64,000 bases of DNA from NCBI RefSeq assembly GCF_011044155.1, contig NZ_CP049056.1, positions 620,001-684,000 on the forward strand, written 5' to 3'. Under the pieces are notes generated by a model, which was not told the DNA's origin, searched no databases, and was given only the letters and a program-made list of their open reading frames with translations. A program made the translations under genes and the position numbers. The DNA is from Pikeienuella piscinae. GTDB taxonomy: Bacteria; Pseudomonadota; Alphaproteobacteria; Rhodobacterales; Rhodobacteraceae. Shown here piece by piece: positions 8,714 through 20,203 of the stretch (its first letter is position 1; every line of letters starts with the position of its first letter).

Positions 8714-9778
8714 CTAGGCCGGAATGCAGTCCCGCGTCAAGGGACGCCAGAGCAGCGAGGCGTCGCCATAGGAATAGAACCGCATCCGCGCGGCGATGGC
8801 CTGCGTGTAAAGCGCCCTCATCCGCGCCGTTCCCATGAAGGCGGAGACCAGCATGAAAAGGGTCGAGCGCGGCAGGTGAAAATTGGTGATCAGCCCGTCG
8901 ACGGCGAGGAAACGATGACCCGGCAGGATGAAGATGTCGGTCTCACCCCGCCAGGGCGCGATCCGGCCGTCAGGTTCGGCGGCGCTCTCCAGCAGCCGAA
9001 GCGCGGTCGTGCCGGCGGCGATGATGCGCCCGCCGGCACGGCGGGCCGCATTGATCATGGTCGCGGCCTCGGGCGTGATCTCGCCCCATTCGGCGTGCAT
9101 ATGGTGGTCGGCCGCCTCCTCCGCCTTGACCGGCAGGAAGGTGCCGGCGCCGACATGGAGCGTCAGCCGGGCGGTGGCGACGCCGGCGGCCTCCAGCGCG
9201 GCCATCACCTCCGGCTCGAAATGCAGGGAGGCGGTGGGGGCGGCCACGGCGCCCGGCCGTTCGGCGAAGATTGTCTGATAATCCGCCACGTCCTCCGCGT
9301 CGGCGGCGCGCCGTGCGGCGATATAGGGCGGCAGCGGCGGCGCGCCGACCCGTGCGATGGCGGCGTCGAGCAGCGCCCCCTTCTCGGCGAACGCGATCTC
9401 GACGAGCCCGCCCTCGTCTTTCGCCGCCAGCGTCGCGCGAAGCCCGTTGAAATCCAGCGCGTCGCCGGGGCGAAGCCGTTTTCCAGGTTTCGCCAGCGCG
9501 CTCCAGCGATCAGGGCCGAGACGCTTCAGCAGAGTCGCCTCCATCGCGACTTCGCTTTGCGCGCGGATGCGCCGGCCCGTCAGGCGGGCCGGAATGACCT
9601 TCGTGTCGTTGAAGACGATAAGGTCGCCGCGCTTCAAGTGGCGCGGCAGATCCTCAAACACCGTGATCTCGTCAGTCGCGGCGCTCGCGACCAGCATTTT
9701 CGCTGCGCGGCGCGGGCGGGCGGGACGCAAAGCGATCAGCTCTTCCGGCAGATCGAAATCGAACTCGTCGACGCGCAT
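8714..9778 (-). CDS. queA: S-adenosylmethionine:tRNA ribosyltransferase-isomerase
   Basis: A 354-residue enzyme that transfers and isomerises the ribosyl part of S-adenosylmethionine onto 7-aminomethyl-7-deazaguanine in tRNA, giving epoxyqueuosine at the wobble position of GUN anticodons. The N-terminus DEFDFDLPEELIA, the VFNDTKVIPARL motif (about 55-66), the LHVGAGTFLPVK motif and the ITNFHLPRSTLFMLVSA motif are all classic QueA. Length is normal. It begins after the terminator at 9832-9852, so it is probably a separate unit from the ppi gene upstream. Confidence 0.96.
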   Translation of the reverse strand: MRVDEFDFDLPEELIALRPARPRRAAKMLVASAATDEITVFEDLPRHLKRGDLIVFNDTKVIPARLTGRRIRAQSEVAMEATLLKRLGPDRWSALAKPGKRLRPGDALDFNGLRATLAAKDEGGLVEIAFAEKGALLDAAIARVGAPPLPPYIAARRAADAEDVADYQTIFAERPGAVAAPTASLHFEPEVMAALEAAGVATARLTLHVGAGTFLPVKAEEAADHHMHAEWGEITPEAATMINAARRAGGRIIAAGTTALRLLESAAEPDGRIAPWRGETDIFILPGHRFLAVDGLITNFHLPRSTLFMLVSAFMGTARMRALYTQAIAARMRFYSYGDASLLWRPLTRDCIPA

Positions 9779-9831
9779 TGCGGCTCCTTCCCGCGCCGCG
9801 ACCGACGACGCGCATCTCTTTCAGAACGAAC

Positions 9832-9852
9832 AAGGCGCCCCGAAGGGCGCCT
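9832..9852 (-). terminator. Hairpin terminator after the cyclophilin gene
   Basis: A perfect 8-bp inverted repeat (AGGCGCCC at 9833-9840 and its complement at 9845-9852) encloses a four-base loop that reads TTCG on the minus strand. It is followed on that strand by the T-rich TTGTTCGTT. It lies between the ppi stop and the queA start and probably ends the coaD-ppi transcript. Confidence 0.6.
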
Positions 9853-9908
9853 CGTCGAAAATCCTGACGCGGCCGGGTCCCCCCCAGCCGCCACGTCCGG
9901 TCAAGCGC

Positions 9909-10472
9909 TCAGCCGCCGACGCGGACCGAAATCATCTTGTCGGGGTCGTCCACAGAACCGTTCGCGGCGCGCGAGCCCTTCTTGATGTTGTCGACGAAAT
10001 TCATCCCATCCGTCACCCGGCCGACGACCGTGTACTGGCCGTTGAGGAAAGAACCCTCGTCGAACATGATGAAGAACTGCGAATTCGCGGAATTCGGGTT
10101 CTGAGAGCGCGCCATGCCGACGGTGCCGCGCTCGAACGGGATCTTGGAGAATTCGGCCGGAAGATCGGGATAGCTCGAGCCGCCAGTCCCGGCGCGTGAG
10201 AGATTGTCGCCCTTGCCGAACTGGACGTCGCCGGTCTGCGCCATGAAGCCGTCGATCACCCGGTGAAAGGCGACGCCGTCGTAAGCGCCCTCTTTCGCGA
10301 GGGTCTTGATGCGCTCCACATGTTTCGGAGCGACATCGGGCAGAAGTTCGATCTTCACTTCGCCGGTCTTGAGTTCGATGATCAGAGTGTTGGAATCGTC
10401 CACGGCCTGCGCCTCCGTTGATGCGAGAGACAGGACCGCGACGAAGAGCAGCGAGAGAAACCGAAACGGCAT
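9909..10472 (-). CDS. Periplasmic peptidyl-prolyl cis-trans isomerase, cyclophilin type
   Basis: A 187-residue cyclophilin that should speed proline isomerisation of exported proteins. A signal peptide covers about residues 1-23 (ending STEAQA). Cyclophilin motifs follow: FHRVIDGFMAQTGD, GTVGMARSQNPNSANSQFFI and FLNGQYTVVGRV. The ATG at 10472 is chosen over one at 10496 because AAGGAGATATCAGG lies before it and the signal peptide starts there. It sits 55 bp downstream of coaD on the same strand. Confidence 0.92.
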   Translation of the reverse strand: MPFRFLSLLFVAVLSLASTEAQAVDDSNTLIIELKTGEVKIELLPDVAPKHVERIKTLAKEGAYDGVAFHRVIDGFMAQTGDVQFGKGDNLSRAGTGGSSYPDLPAEFSKIPFERGTVGMARSQNPNSANSQFFIMFDEGSFLNGQYTVVGRVTDGMNFVDNIKKGSRAANGSVDDPDKMISVRVGG

Positions 10473-10527
10473 CCTGATATCTCCTTGAGATGACATGGCG
10501 ACGACCTAAGCGGGCGCGCCAGCGGGG

Positions 10528-11022
10528 TCAACCGGCGTATTTCCGCACCAGGGCGTCGGCGACGCCGGGCGTGACGAAGCGGCTGACATCGCCGCCAAGT
10601 CGGGCGATTTCCTTTACCAGCCGGGATGCGATCGCCTGATGCTGCGCTTCCGCCATGAGGAACACGGTCTCGATCTCATCATTCAGCGCGCGGTTCATGC
10701 CGACCATCTGGTATTCGTACTCGAAATCCGCCACCGCGCGAAGGCCGCGGATGATGACCGAAGCGCCGACCGCCTGCGCCCGGTGCATCAGCAGATCCTC
10801 GAACGGCTCCACATCCACTCTCTCCGCGTCCTCGCCGCAGATCGCGCCGATATCGGCGCGTAGAAGATCGACGCGCTCCTCAAGCGTGAAGAGAGGCCCC
10901 TTGTCGCGGTTGATGGCGACGCCGATCACCAGCTTGTCGACGAGCCTCAGCGCGCGGCGGATGATGTCGCCATGCCCCCTGGTCACCGGATCGAATGTTC
11001 CGGGATAGAATCCGACCCGCAT
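10528..11022 (-). CDS. coaD: Phosphopantetheine adenylyltransferase
   Basis: A 164-residue cytoplasmic enzyme for the penultimate step of coenzyme A synthesis: 4'-phosphopantetheine + ATP to dephospho-CoA + PPi. The nucleotidyltransferase motif GTFDPVTRGHGD is at residues 8-19. The IIRGLRAVADFEYE segment and the conserved SRLVKEIARLGGDVSRFV near the C-terminus complete the family pattern. Length is typical. It lies 69 bp after the antiporter gene and upstream of the cyclophilin gene. Confidence 0.97.
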   Translation of the reverse strand: MRVGFYPGTFDPVTRGHGDIIRRALRLVDKLVIGVAINRDKGPLFTLEERVDLLRADIGAICGEDAERVDVEPFEDLLMHRAQAVGASVIIRGLRAVADFEYEYQMVGMNRALNDEIETVFLMAEAQHQAIASRLVKEIARLGGDVSRFVTPGVADALVRKYAG

Positions 11023-11091
11023 CTGCGTCTCCCTCCACGCTCGCTGCGGCGGAAAGCAACATCGTTGCGCGGCGGGGTCAAGAGGCTTGGC

Positions 11092-13656
11092 TCAGGAGGA
11101 GACGGACCCGGACGCGCGCGGCGGCTCCAGCGCGGGTGGCGTCTCGGCCCGGTCTTTCATCTCCTCGTCGAGAAAATCGAGGGAAAACCCGCGTTTCGCG
11201 GCGGCCTCCCGCACGGCCTTGCGGACGACGCGGCTGCGCCGGAAAAGCCGCGTGAAGCGGGCATCGGCAAGAACGAAAATCGTGCAATGCGTCATCGCCC
11301 GCGCCTCGGACCGGCGCGTGCGCCGGCCGAGGACGGACATCTGGCCGAACATCTCGCCACTGCCGAGCCGGTCGACATACCCGGCGAGGGAGACCTCCAC
11401 GGCGCCCGAGGCGATGAAGAAGACGCTGCGTGGGGTGACGTTTCTTCGCATGATCAGCTCGCCAGGCGCATAGAACCGCGTCGTCAGCGCGCGATTCAGC
11501 CTGCGGAGCGACTTCTCGTCCAGATCGCCAAAAAGCGGGAAACGCCGCACGAGGTCGCCACGCCGGACCGCGACGTCGAGTTCGGGCCTGCGCTCCAACC
11601 GCGCGCGGCGCGCCTGGATCCTCTGAAGGAGAGAGGTGTGAAGCTCCGCGCCGATCAGCCCGTCGTCGCGGAGCGATTCATACTCGCCCTCTTCGAGCCG
11701 CAGCGCCGTACGGCGGATGAAGCGGCGCTCCATCTCCTCCGCGTAACCGGGATACTGCAGGCGCTGGCCCTCGAGCGCGCGCTCGACGTCCTCCTCTCGC
11801 GCGTTCAGAAGCTCTTGCAGGATATCAGCGACGCGGCGGCCGTGGATCCGACGGATGCGGCGCTGGATGAACCCTTCCAGGTCGCGCAGGATGAGCCGCT
11901 GCGTCAGAAGTCGCTCGAAACGGTCGGCGGCGCGGCGCGCGAGGAGTCCTGACAGCCACAGACGGTTGTGCAGCAGAACCGCGAAGCGAAACCCGAGTCC
12001 GTAGGCGAGGATTCGCTTAGCCGCCTGACGATAGCCCATACGCCCGGAGATGCGGGTCAGTTCGATCAGGCGATCGGCGTCGGCGATGATCCGGTCGGCG
12101 AGGCGGATCGAGATCACGCGTTCGCGAAATCGTTCGAGAATGAGTTCGCGCTCGGCCGCGGCCATTGCGAGCAGGCCGAGGGTGACGCGGTCCCGGTCGA
12201 GGATCTTCGCGCCGCTCTCGGCTTTCTCGACCGCGGCGTCGAGCCGGTCGGCGAAGCGTTTGGCTTCGGAACGCACGATCTCGCGCGTCAGGCCGTAATT
12301 TTCGGTGGTGCGGGCGACGTCTTCACGCACACTCTGAAGCGCGACGGCGACAACCTGGTTGGCGAGCGCGGCGTCGAGCGGGGAGAGCTTCTCCAGCCCC
12401 AGCCTGGCGATGACCGAACGAAGGGTCGAACCCTGCGCGATCAGGGTGAAAAGCGTGAAACCGGTGGCGAGAATGCCGACCATGCGTTTCACCTCTGGCG
12501 AAACGAGGTAGCTTTCGGTGACGGCGAGCGCCAGCGCCAGCGTCACGGCGCCGCGAAGCCCGCCCCAGAGAATCGCCGCCTGATAGGGCCGGCTGACCGG
12601 CGGCGAGAGCCGGGCGAGGCTGAGCAGCGGCATCATGACGAACACGATGGCCGCGCGGGCGAGGATCGCCGCCGCCGCGACGACGAGAATCAGGCCGACA
12701 TCGAGAAAGGTGATGCCATCCAGAAGGCGCGGAATCAGCAGCGCGGCGAGAATGAAGATCATCGCCCCGGCCCAGTGAGCCAGAAGATCCCAGACATCGC
12801 GGAGATTGGACCACGCGCCGGGTTGCATCCGGCCCGGTCCGACAAGATTGAGCGTCAGCCCGGCGGCGACGACCGCGACAACGCCGGAGGCGCCGGCGAG
12901 CTGCTCCGCCGCGAGATAGGCGAGGTAAGGAAGCGCGACGGAGACGGTGATCTGCGCCAGTTCGTGCCGCCCCATCATCCCGATCAGCCGCACTGCGGCC
13001 TGAGCCAGCGCCCAGCCGACCGTGGCGCCGCCGACGATCAGCACCGGAAACCGCGCCAGGGCGTCGAGGATCTCGGGCTCCGCGCCCCCCGCGGTGACGA
13101 ACCCCATGAAGAGCCCGAAGAGCGCGATGGCGGCGGCGTCGTTCAGAAGGCTTTCGCCCTCGATGATGCGCGCGAGCCGACGCGGCGCAGCGATATTGCG
13201 GAAAATGCCGACGACCGCCGACGGGTCGGTGGTGGAGACGATGGCGCCGACGAGAAGGCAGGCCGCGAGAGGCGCGCCGATGGCCCAGTAGAGCGCGTAG
13301 CCGACACTCAGCATCGCCACGACGACGGCGACGATGGCGAGAAAGAGAATCGGAACCCAGTCGTCGATCATCCGGCGCAGGTTCATGCCGAGCGTGGCCT
13401 GAAAGAGCAGCGTGGGGAGAAACCCGTAGAGAAAGACGTTGGAGCGGATCGGCAGGTTGATGATCGCCAGCGCCACCGGGTTCAAGGCGTCGGTGAGCTC
13501 GGTTTGCAGGAAGAACGTGGCGCTGACGCCGATCAGAATGCCGATCAGCGCGAGGATCACCGTGAACGGCAGCCGAAGGCGCGCCGCCAGCGGCTCACAA
13601 AGTCCGATGATCAGGAAGAGAGAGGCGATGATCGCGGTGACGACGACGATGTCCAT
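11092..13656 (-). CDS. CPA1-type Na+/H+ antiporter with C-terminal cyclic-nucleotide-binding domain
   Basis: An 854-residue membrane protein with two parts. Residues about 1-415 form a CPA1/NhaP-like cation-proton exchanger with about twelve membrane segments and the transport motifs STTDPSAVV (about 140-148) and EGESLLNDAAAIALFG. A long helical cytoplasmic region (about 420-690) follows, then a cNMP-binding (Crp-like) beta-roll at about 700-810 with FYAPGELIMRRNV and GEMFGQMSVLGRRTR. The pattern suggests ion exchange gated or tuned by cAMP or cGMP, as in the sperm NHE-like proteins. The binding-pocket motif is degenerate, so real nucleotide binding is not assured. The coupling ion cannot be told from sequence. 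Confidence 0.88.
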   Translation of the reverse strand: MDIVVVTAIIASLFLIIGLCEPLAARLRLPFTVILALIGILIGVSATFFLQTELTDALNPVALAIINLPIRSNVFLYGFLPTLLFQATLGMNLRRMIDDWVPILFLAIVAVVVAMLSVGYALYWAIGAPLAACLLVGAIVSTTDPSAVVGIFRNIAAPRRLARIIEGESLLNDAAAIALFGLFMGFVTAGGAEPEILDALARFPVLIVGGATVGWALAQAAVRLIGMMGRHELAQITVSVALPYLAYLAAEQLAGASGVVAVVAAGLTLNLVGPGRMQPGAWSNLRDVWDLLAHWAGAMIFILAALLIPRLLDGITFLDVGLILVVAAAAILARAAIVFVMMPLLSLARLSPPVSRPYQAAILWGGLRGAVTLALALAVTESYLVSPEVKRMVGILATGFTLFTLIAQGSTLRSVIARLGLEKLSPLDAALANQVVAVALQSVREDVARTTENYGLTREIVRSEAKRFADRLDAAVEKAESGAKILDRDRVTLGLLAMAAAERELILERFRERVISIRLADRIIADADRLIELTRISGRMGYRQAAKRILAYGLGFRFAVLLHNRLWLSGLLARRAADRFERLLTQRLILRDLEGFIQRRIRRIHGRRVADILQELLNAREEDVERALEGQRLQYPGYAEEMERRFIRRTALRLEEGEYESLRDDGLIGAELHTSLLQRIQARRARLERRPELDVAVRRGDLVRRFPLFGDLDEKSLRRLNRALTTRFYAPGELIMRRNVTPRSVFFIASGAVEVSLAGYVDRLGSGEMFGQMSVLGRRTRRSEARAMTHCTIFVLADARFTRLFRRSRVVRKAVREAAAKRGFSLDFLDEEMKDRAETPPALEPPRASGSVSS

Positions 13657-13952
13657 GGACGATGAATAGCGCGAAAGCGGCGGCGGAAGAAATATCGTTC
13701 GGGTGAGCGGCGTTCGACCGCATCATTCGCTGCGCCCCGCCACGGGGAATTCGGCGAGCCGACGCGTTATCGCGTGCGATAAGGGCTCAAGTATATGTAA
13801 CAACGTGATAATAAAAAATTTCGAAATTCCTGGCGCGCTTCTGCGATCGCTTTCAGCCCGCGCGCAAAGCCATGCGGAAAACGGAACAGGGTCCGCGCGC
13901 ATGGCCGGGACCGCGGAGCGGGAGCGACCCGGCGCCGGAAAGGCGGCTTCGC

Positions 13953-14387
13953 TCAGATCCCCTTGATCATGTCCTCCATGGCGCGATTCTCCATTTCGAT
14001 CTCGGACATCCGCGCCTTCACCACGTCGCCGATGGAGATAACGCCGACGAGGCGGCCGTCATCAATCACCGGCATGTGGCGAAAGCGTCCATCGGTCATG
14101 CGTTGCAGGACCGAGACGGCGCTGTCGGAGGGCGCGCAGCTCATCACCGCCGTGGTCATTGCGGAGGCGACCGAAGTCGCGAGGCAGGCGGCGCCTTCGG
14201 CGGCGAGCCGACGGACGATGTCGCGCTCGGAAATGATGCCGGCGACGCCGGCCTTCCCGTCCCCGACGATCAACGCACCGATCCTTTTCGAGGAGAGCAG
14301 CGCCGCCGCGGCGGAGAGCGTTTCCTGCGGGGAAATGGTTTCGACGGACTGGATCGGCTTGGCGCCGATGATCTTCTGCACGTTCAT
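13953..14387 (-). CDS. CBS-domain-pair protein
   Basis: A 144-residue cytoplasmic protein made almost wholly of two CBS domains (about residues 10-65 and 78-130). These usually bind adenosine nucleotides and act as energy or ligand sensors. Telling segments are GIISERDIVRRLAAEG in the first and HMPVIDDGRLVGVISIGDVV in the second. No catalytic domain is attached. The 296 bp downstream, up to the antiporter start at 13656, hold no gene I can support; part is AT-rich (about 13790-13835) and may carry the antiporter promoter. Confidence 0.9.
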   Translation of the reverse strand: MNVQKIIGAKPIQSVETISPQETLSAAAALLSSKRIGALIVGDGKAGVAGIISERDIVRRLAAEGAACLATSVASAMTTAVMSCAPSDSAVSVLQRMTDGRFRHMPVIDDGRLVGVISIGDVVKARMSEIEMENRAMEDMIKGI

Positions 14388-14609
14388 GGCGTGTCCTCCT
14401 TAGGAATGCCACCTAAGGAAGCGTAGCACGGAAGCAAGCGAGACCGGAACGATTATTCGGCCGCGGGTGCTGAGCGCCGCAAACCCGGCCTGAGCGCCGG
14501 CATGAATCTATCGATCATGCGGTCAGGGTCTCTCTGGCGCGGCGCAGGCGGGCGTTTCCTGGATCGCGCGCGCCCCTGTCTGTGGACCCCTGAGCGCGAA
14601 ATGAGCGAC

Positions 14610-17474
<2,865 letters not shown>

Positions 17475-17551
17475 ACCCGGCCCCTACCATGAAATGTCGA
17501 GCCCTAGCGAGCCAGTCAGTCGACCCTCTTGACACCAGCCGTCAGGAGATG

Positions 17552-17566
17552 AAACAAAAGTAGAAC
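17552..17566 (+). promoter_or_regulatory. lexA box: Candidate LexA (SOS) box between uvrA and ssb
   Basis: The sequence AAAC-N7-GAAC matches the alphaproteobacterial LexA operator GAAC-N7-GAAC (GTTC-N7-GTTC on the other strand) at all but one base. It lies 78 bp upstream of uvrA and 137 bp upstream of ssb, where it could control either or both. The motif is known for uvrA and recA of Rhodobacter; its use here is inferred. Confidence 0.55.
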
Positions 17567-17702
17567 ATCGCCGCAAGCAAAGCGAGAGGCGTCGTTAACA
17601 TTTGGCGCTGCAGGGGGCAGCGTCAACCGGGTGCGGCGCTGTGGCCATGCCGCGCGCCGCGCGCTAATGCTGGGCGCGAGGATTCGAGAGAGGGAGGCCC
17701 GC

Positions 17703-18173
17703 ATGGCCGGCAGCGTCAACAAAGTCATTCTGATCGGCAATCTGGGCCGCGATCCGGAGGTGCGGAGCTTCACGAACGGCGGCAAGGTCTGCAACCTGCG
17801 CATCGCGACATCGGAGACCTGGCGCGACAAGTCGACCGGCGAGCGGCGCGAGAAGACTGAATGGCACTCGGTCGCGATCTTCTCCGAAGGGCTGGTGCGG
17901 GTCGCGGAGCAGTATCTGCGGAAAGGCTCGAAGGTCTATATCGAGGGGCAGCTGGAGACGCGGAAGTGGCAGGATCAGAACGGCCAGGACCGCTATTCGA
18001 CAGAAGTTGTACTGCGCGGGTTCAACTCGACCCTGACCATGCTCGACGGGCGCGGCGAAGGCGGCGGCGGGGGCTTTGACGACCGGTCCGGCGGCGGTAC
18101 GAGTTCCGGCGGTGGCGGAGACCGTTTCGCGAGCGGGCCGTCGCAGGATATCGATGACGAGATCCCGTTCTGA
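17703..18173 (+). CDS. ssb: Single-stranded DNA-binding protein
   Basis: A 156-residue OB-fold protein that coats single-stranded DNA in replication, recombination and repair. The N-terminal domain reads [18 protein letters not shown] and continues through the [20 protein letters not shown] and [18 protein letters not shown] segments. A glycine- and serine-rich linker (about 120-148) leads to the acidic tail DIDDEIPF that recruits partner proteins. The ATG at 17703 has GGGAGG before it; an earlier in-frame ATG at 17631 would add an atypical N-terminus. Confidence 0.97.
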   Translation: MAGSVNKVILIGNLGRDPEVRSFTNGGKVCNLRIATSETWRDKSTGERREKTEWHSVAIFSEGLVRVAEQYLRKGSKVYIEGQLETRKWQDQNGQDRYSTEVVLRGFNSTLTMLDGRGEGGGGGFDDRSGGGTSSGGGGDRFASGPSQDIDDEIPF

Positions 18174-18271
18174 GCGAGAAGCGCGAGACGCGGACCCGGC
18201 CCCTGCCCCGCGCCGAGTCCGACGCCCTGATCGGCGATTCGGCGGAAGGACTGGAGCGGCTGCTTGAGATC

Positions 18272-19018
18272 ATGCGCCGGCTGCGTGAGCCGGAGCAGGG
18301 TTGTCCTTGGGATCTCCAGCAGAATTTCCGATCCATCGCGCCCTATACGATCGAAGAGGCCTATGAGGTCGCGGACGCGATCGAGCGCGGCGCGCTGGAT
18401 GAGTTGGCGGACGAATTAGGCGACCTGTTGCTGCAGGTCGTCTATCACGCGCAGATGGCGGCGGAAGCTGGCGATTTCGGCTGGGACGATGTTGTCGGGG
18501 CGATCTGCGCCAAGATGATCCGCCGACACCCTCATGTCTTTGGCAACATGGCGCGGGATGAATTCACGACCGGCTCATGGGAGCGGATGAAAGCGCAGGA
18601 GCGCGCAGCGCGGGGCGATCGGCGCGAAAGCGCGCTCGACGGCGTGCCGGCGCCCCTCCCCGGCATGACCCGCGCGGTGAAACTGCAGGACCGGGCGGCG
18701 CGCGTCGGCTTCGACTGGCCGGACACGGGCGGTGTGCTGGAGAAGATCGTCGAGGAGGCCGGCGAATTGGCGGAAGCGCGCGAAACCCGTGATCGGGACC
18801 AGATCGAGGCGGAATACGGCGATCTGCTTTTTGTCATCGCCAATCTCGGCCGGCACCTGAGGATCGACCCGGAGGCGGCGTTGCGCCGGGTCAACGCCAA
18901 GTTCGAACGCCGCTTCAGGGGCGTCGAGGCGGCGTTGGCCGCCGAGGGGCGCGGCCCCGCCGACGCCACACTCGCGGAGATGGACGCGATCTGGACGGCG
19001 ATCAAGCGCCGGGAATAG
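18272..19018 (+). CDS. mazG: Nucleoside triphosphate pyrophosphohydrolase MazG
   Basis: A 248-residue house-cleaning enzyme hydrolysing NTPs and dNTPs to monophosphates plus PPi. Two MazG repeats are seen, each with an acidic EExxE-plus-ExxD metal-binding core: TIEEAYEVADAIERG with ELGDLLLQVVYHAQMA, and KIVEEAGELAEARE with EYGDLLFVIANLGRHL. Compared with E. coli MazG the ATG start omits about ten residues. The frame upstream encodes a fitting EGLERLLEI, but there is no ATG, GTG or TTG before an in-frame stop at 18155. The real start may therefore be a rare codon. It lies 98 bp after ssb. Confidence 0.93.
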   Translation: MRRLREPEQGCPWDLQQNFRSIAPYTIEEAYEVADAIERGALDELADELGDLLLQVVYHAQMAAEAGDFGWDDVVGAICAKMIRRHPHVFGNMARDEFTTGSWERMKAQERAARGDRRESALDGVPAPLPGMTRAVKLQDRAARVGFDWPDTGGVLEKIVEEAGELAEARETRDRDQIEAEYGDLLFVIANLGRHLRIDPEAALRRVNAKFERRFRGVEAALAAEGRGPADATLAEMDAIWTAIKRRE

Positions 19019-19121
19019 CGAGAGCGGAATCCGCGAAAGTTACCTGACCAAAGAAATCGACCATTTGAATGAGTGGAATTGTCGGGTATTAACGCTTCGA
19101 GTTCAACAACGAGGATCGCTC

Positions 19122-20123
19122 ATGTTCACCCGTATCGCCGCGCCACTGATGATCGCCGCGCTCGCCGCGCCGGCCGTCGCAGACGTCAACGTCTACTCAT
19201 ACCGCCAACCCGACCTAATCGCGCCGCTGACCGAGGCGTTCACGAAGGATACCGGGATCAACGTCAATGTCGTTTTTCTCAACAAGGGCATGGTCGAGCG
19301 ACTGAAGGCGGAGGGCGATCTTTCACCGGCCGACCTGATCTTCACAGTCGACATCTCCCGGCTGCTCGAAGCGGTGAACGCCGGGTTGACGCAGTCGGTG
19401 TCGTCGCCGGTGTTGGAGGAGAACATCCCGCCGGCGTTCCGCGACCCGGAGGGTCACTGGTTCGGCGTCACCGCGCGCGCGCGCATCGTCTACGCGTCGA
19501 AGGAACGGGTGAAGGACGAGGAGGTGACGACCTACGAGGCGCTCGCCGAGCCGCAATGGAAGGGGCGCATCTGCACCCGTTCCGGCTCCCACTCCTACAC
19601 GCTTGGCCTTCTCGGCGCGATGATCGTGAGGCACGGCGAGGCCGAAGCCGAAGAATGGATGAAGGGGATCAAGGCCAATCTGGCCCGGAAACCCGAAGGG
19701 AGCGACCGGAGCCAGGTGAAGGCGATCTGGGCCGGTGAATGCGACATCTCGCTCGGCAACAACTATTACATGGTGGCGATGCTGAAAGACGACGAGCAGA
19801 AGGAATGGGCCGAGTCCGTGCGCATCATGTTCCCGCATTTCGAGAATGGCGGCACGCATATGAACATCTCCGGCGTCTCCATGACCAAGTCCGCGCCCAA
19901 TCGCGACGAGGCGCTGCAGATGATGGAATGGCTTTCCTCCGACCATGCGCAGAAGATCTACGCCGAGATCGTCGGTGAATACCCGGTGGAGCCGGGCGTG
20001 CCCCCTTCGGACCTGGTGAAGAGCTTCGGCGCGTTCGAGCCGGACACGACGCCGCTGACCGAGATTGGCGCGGCGCGCCCCGCGGCGCTGAAGATTGTCG
20101 AACGGATCGGCTTCGACGACTGA
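19122..20123 (+). CDS. Iron(III) ABC transporter substrate-binding protein
   Basis: A 333-residue periplasmic receptor of the FbpA/IdiA type that hands ferric iron to an inner-membrane ABC importer. A signal peptide covers about residues 1-20 (ending PAVADV). Family segments are VNVYSYRQPDL right after cleavage, GRICTRSGSHSY mid-protein, and the tyrosine pair in SLGNNYYMVAML, which matches the iron-liganding tyrosines of the family. The ATG at 19122 is chosen for its GAGGATC ribosome site and signal peptide. No permease or ATPase genes are adjacent, so the partner importer is encoded elsewhere. Confidence 0.9.
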   Translation: MFTRIAAPLMIAALAAPAVADVNVYSYRQPDLIAPLTEAFTKDTGINVNVVFLNKGMVERLKAEGDLSPADLIFTVDISRLLEAVNAGLTQSVSSPVLEENIPPAFRDPEGHWFGVTARARIVYASKERVKDEEVTTYEALAEPQWKGRICTRSGSHSYTLGLLGAMIVRHGEAEAEEWMKGIKANLARKPEGSDRSQVKAIWAGECDISLGNNYYMVAMLKDDEQKEWAESVRIMFPHFENGGTHMNISGVSMTKSAPNRDEALQMMEWLSSDHAQKIYAEIVGEYPVEPGVPPSDLVKSFGAFEPDTTPLTEIGAARPAALKIVERIGFDD

Positions 20124-20203
20124 GCGCGGGCGACGCTCTGAGTTCGGATTGGGGCGCGGCGCACTTTTCCTGTCTGCTCCGGGGGAGCTCTTCGCCGCGC
20201 CCG

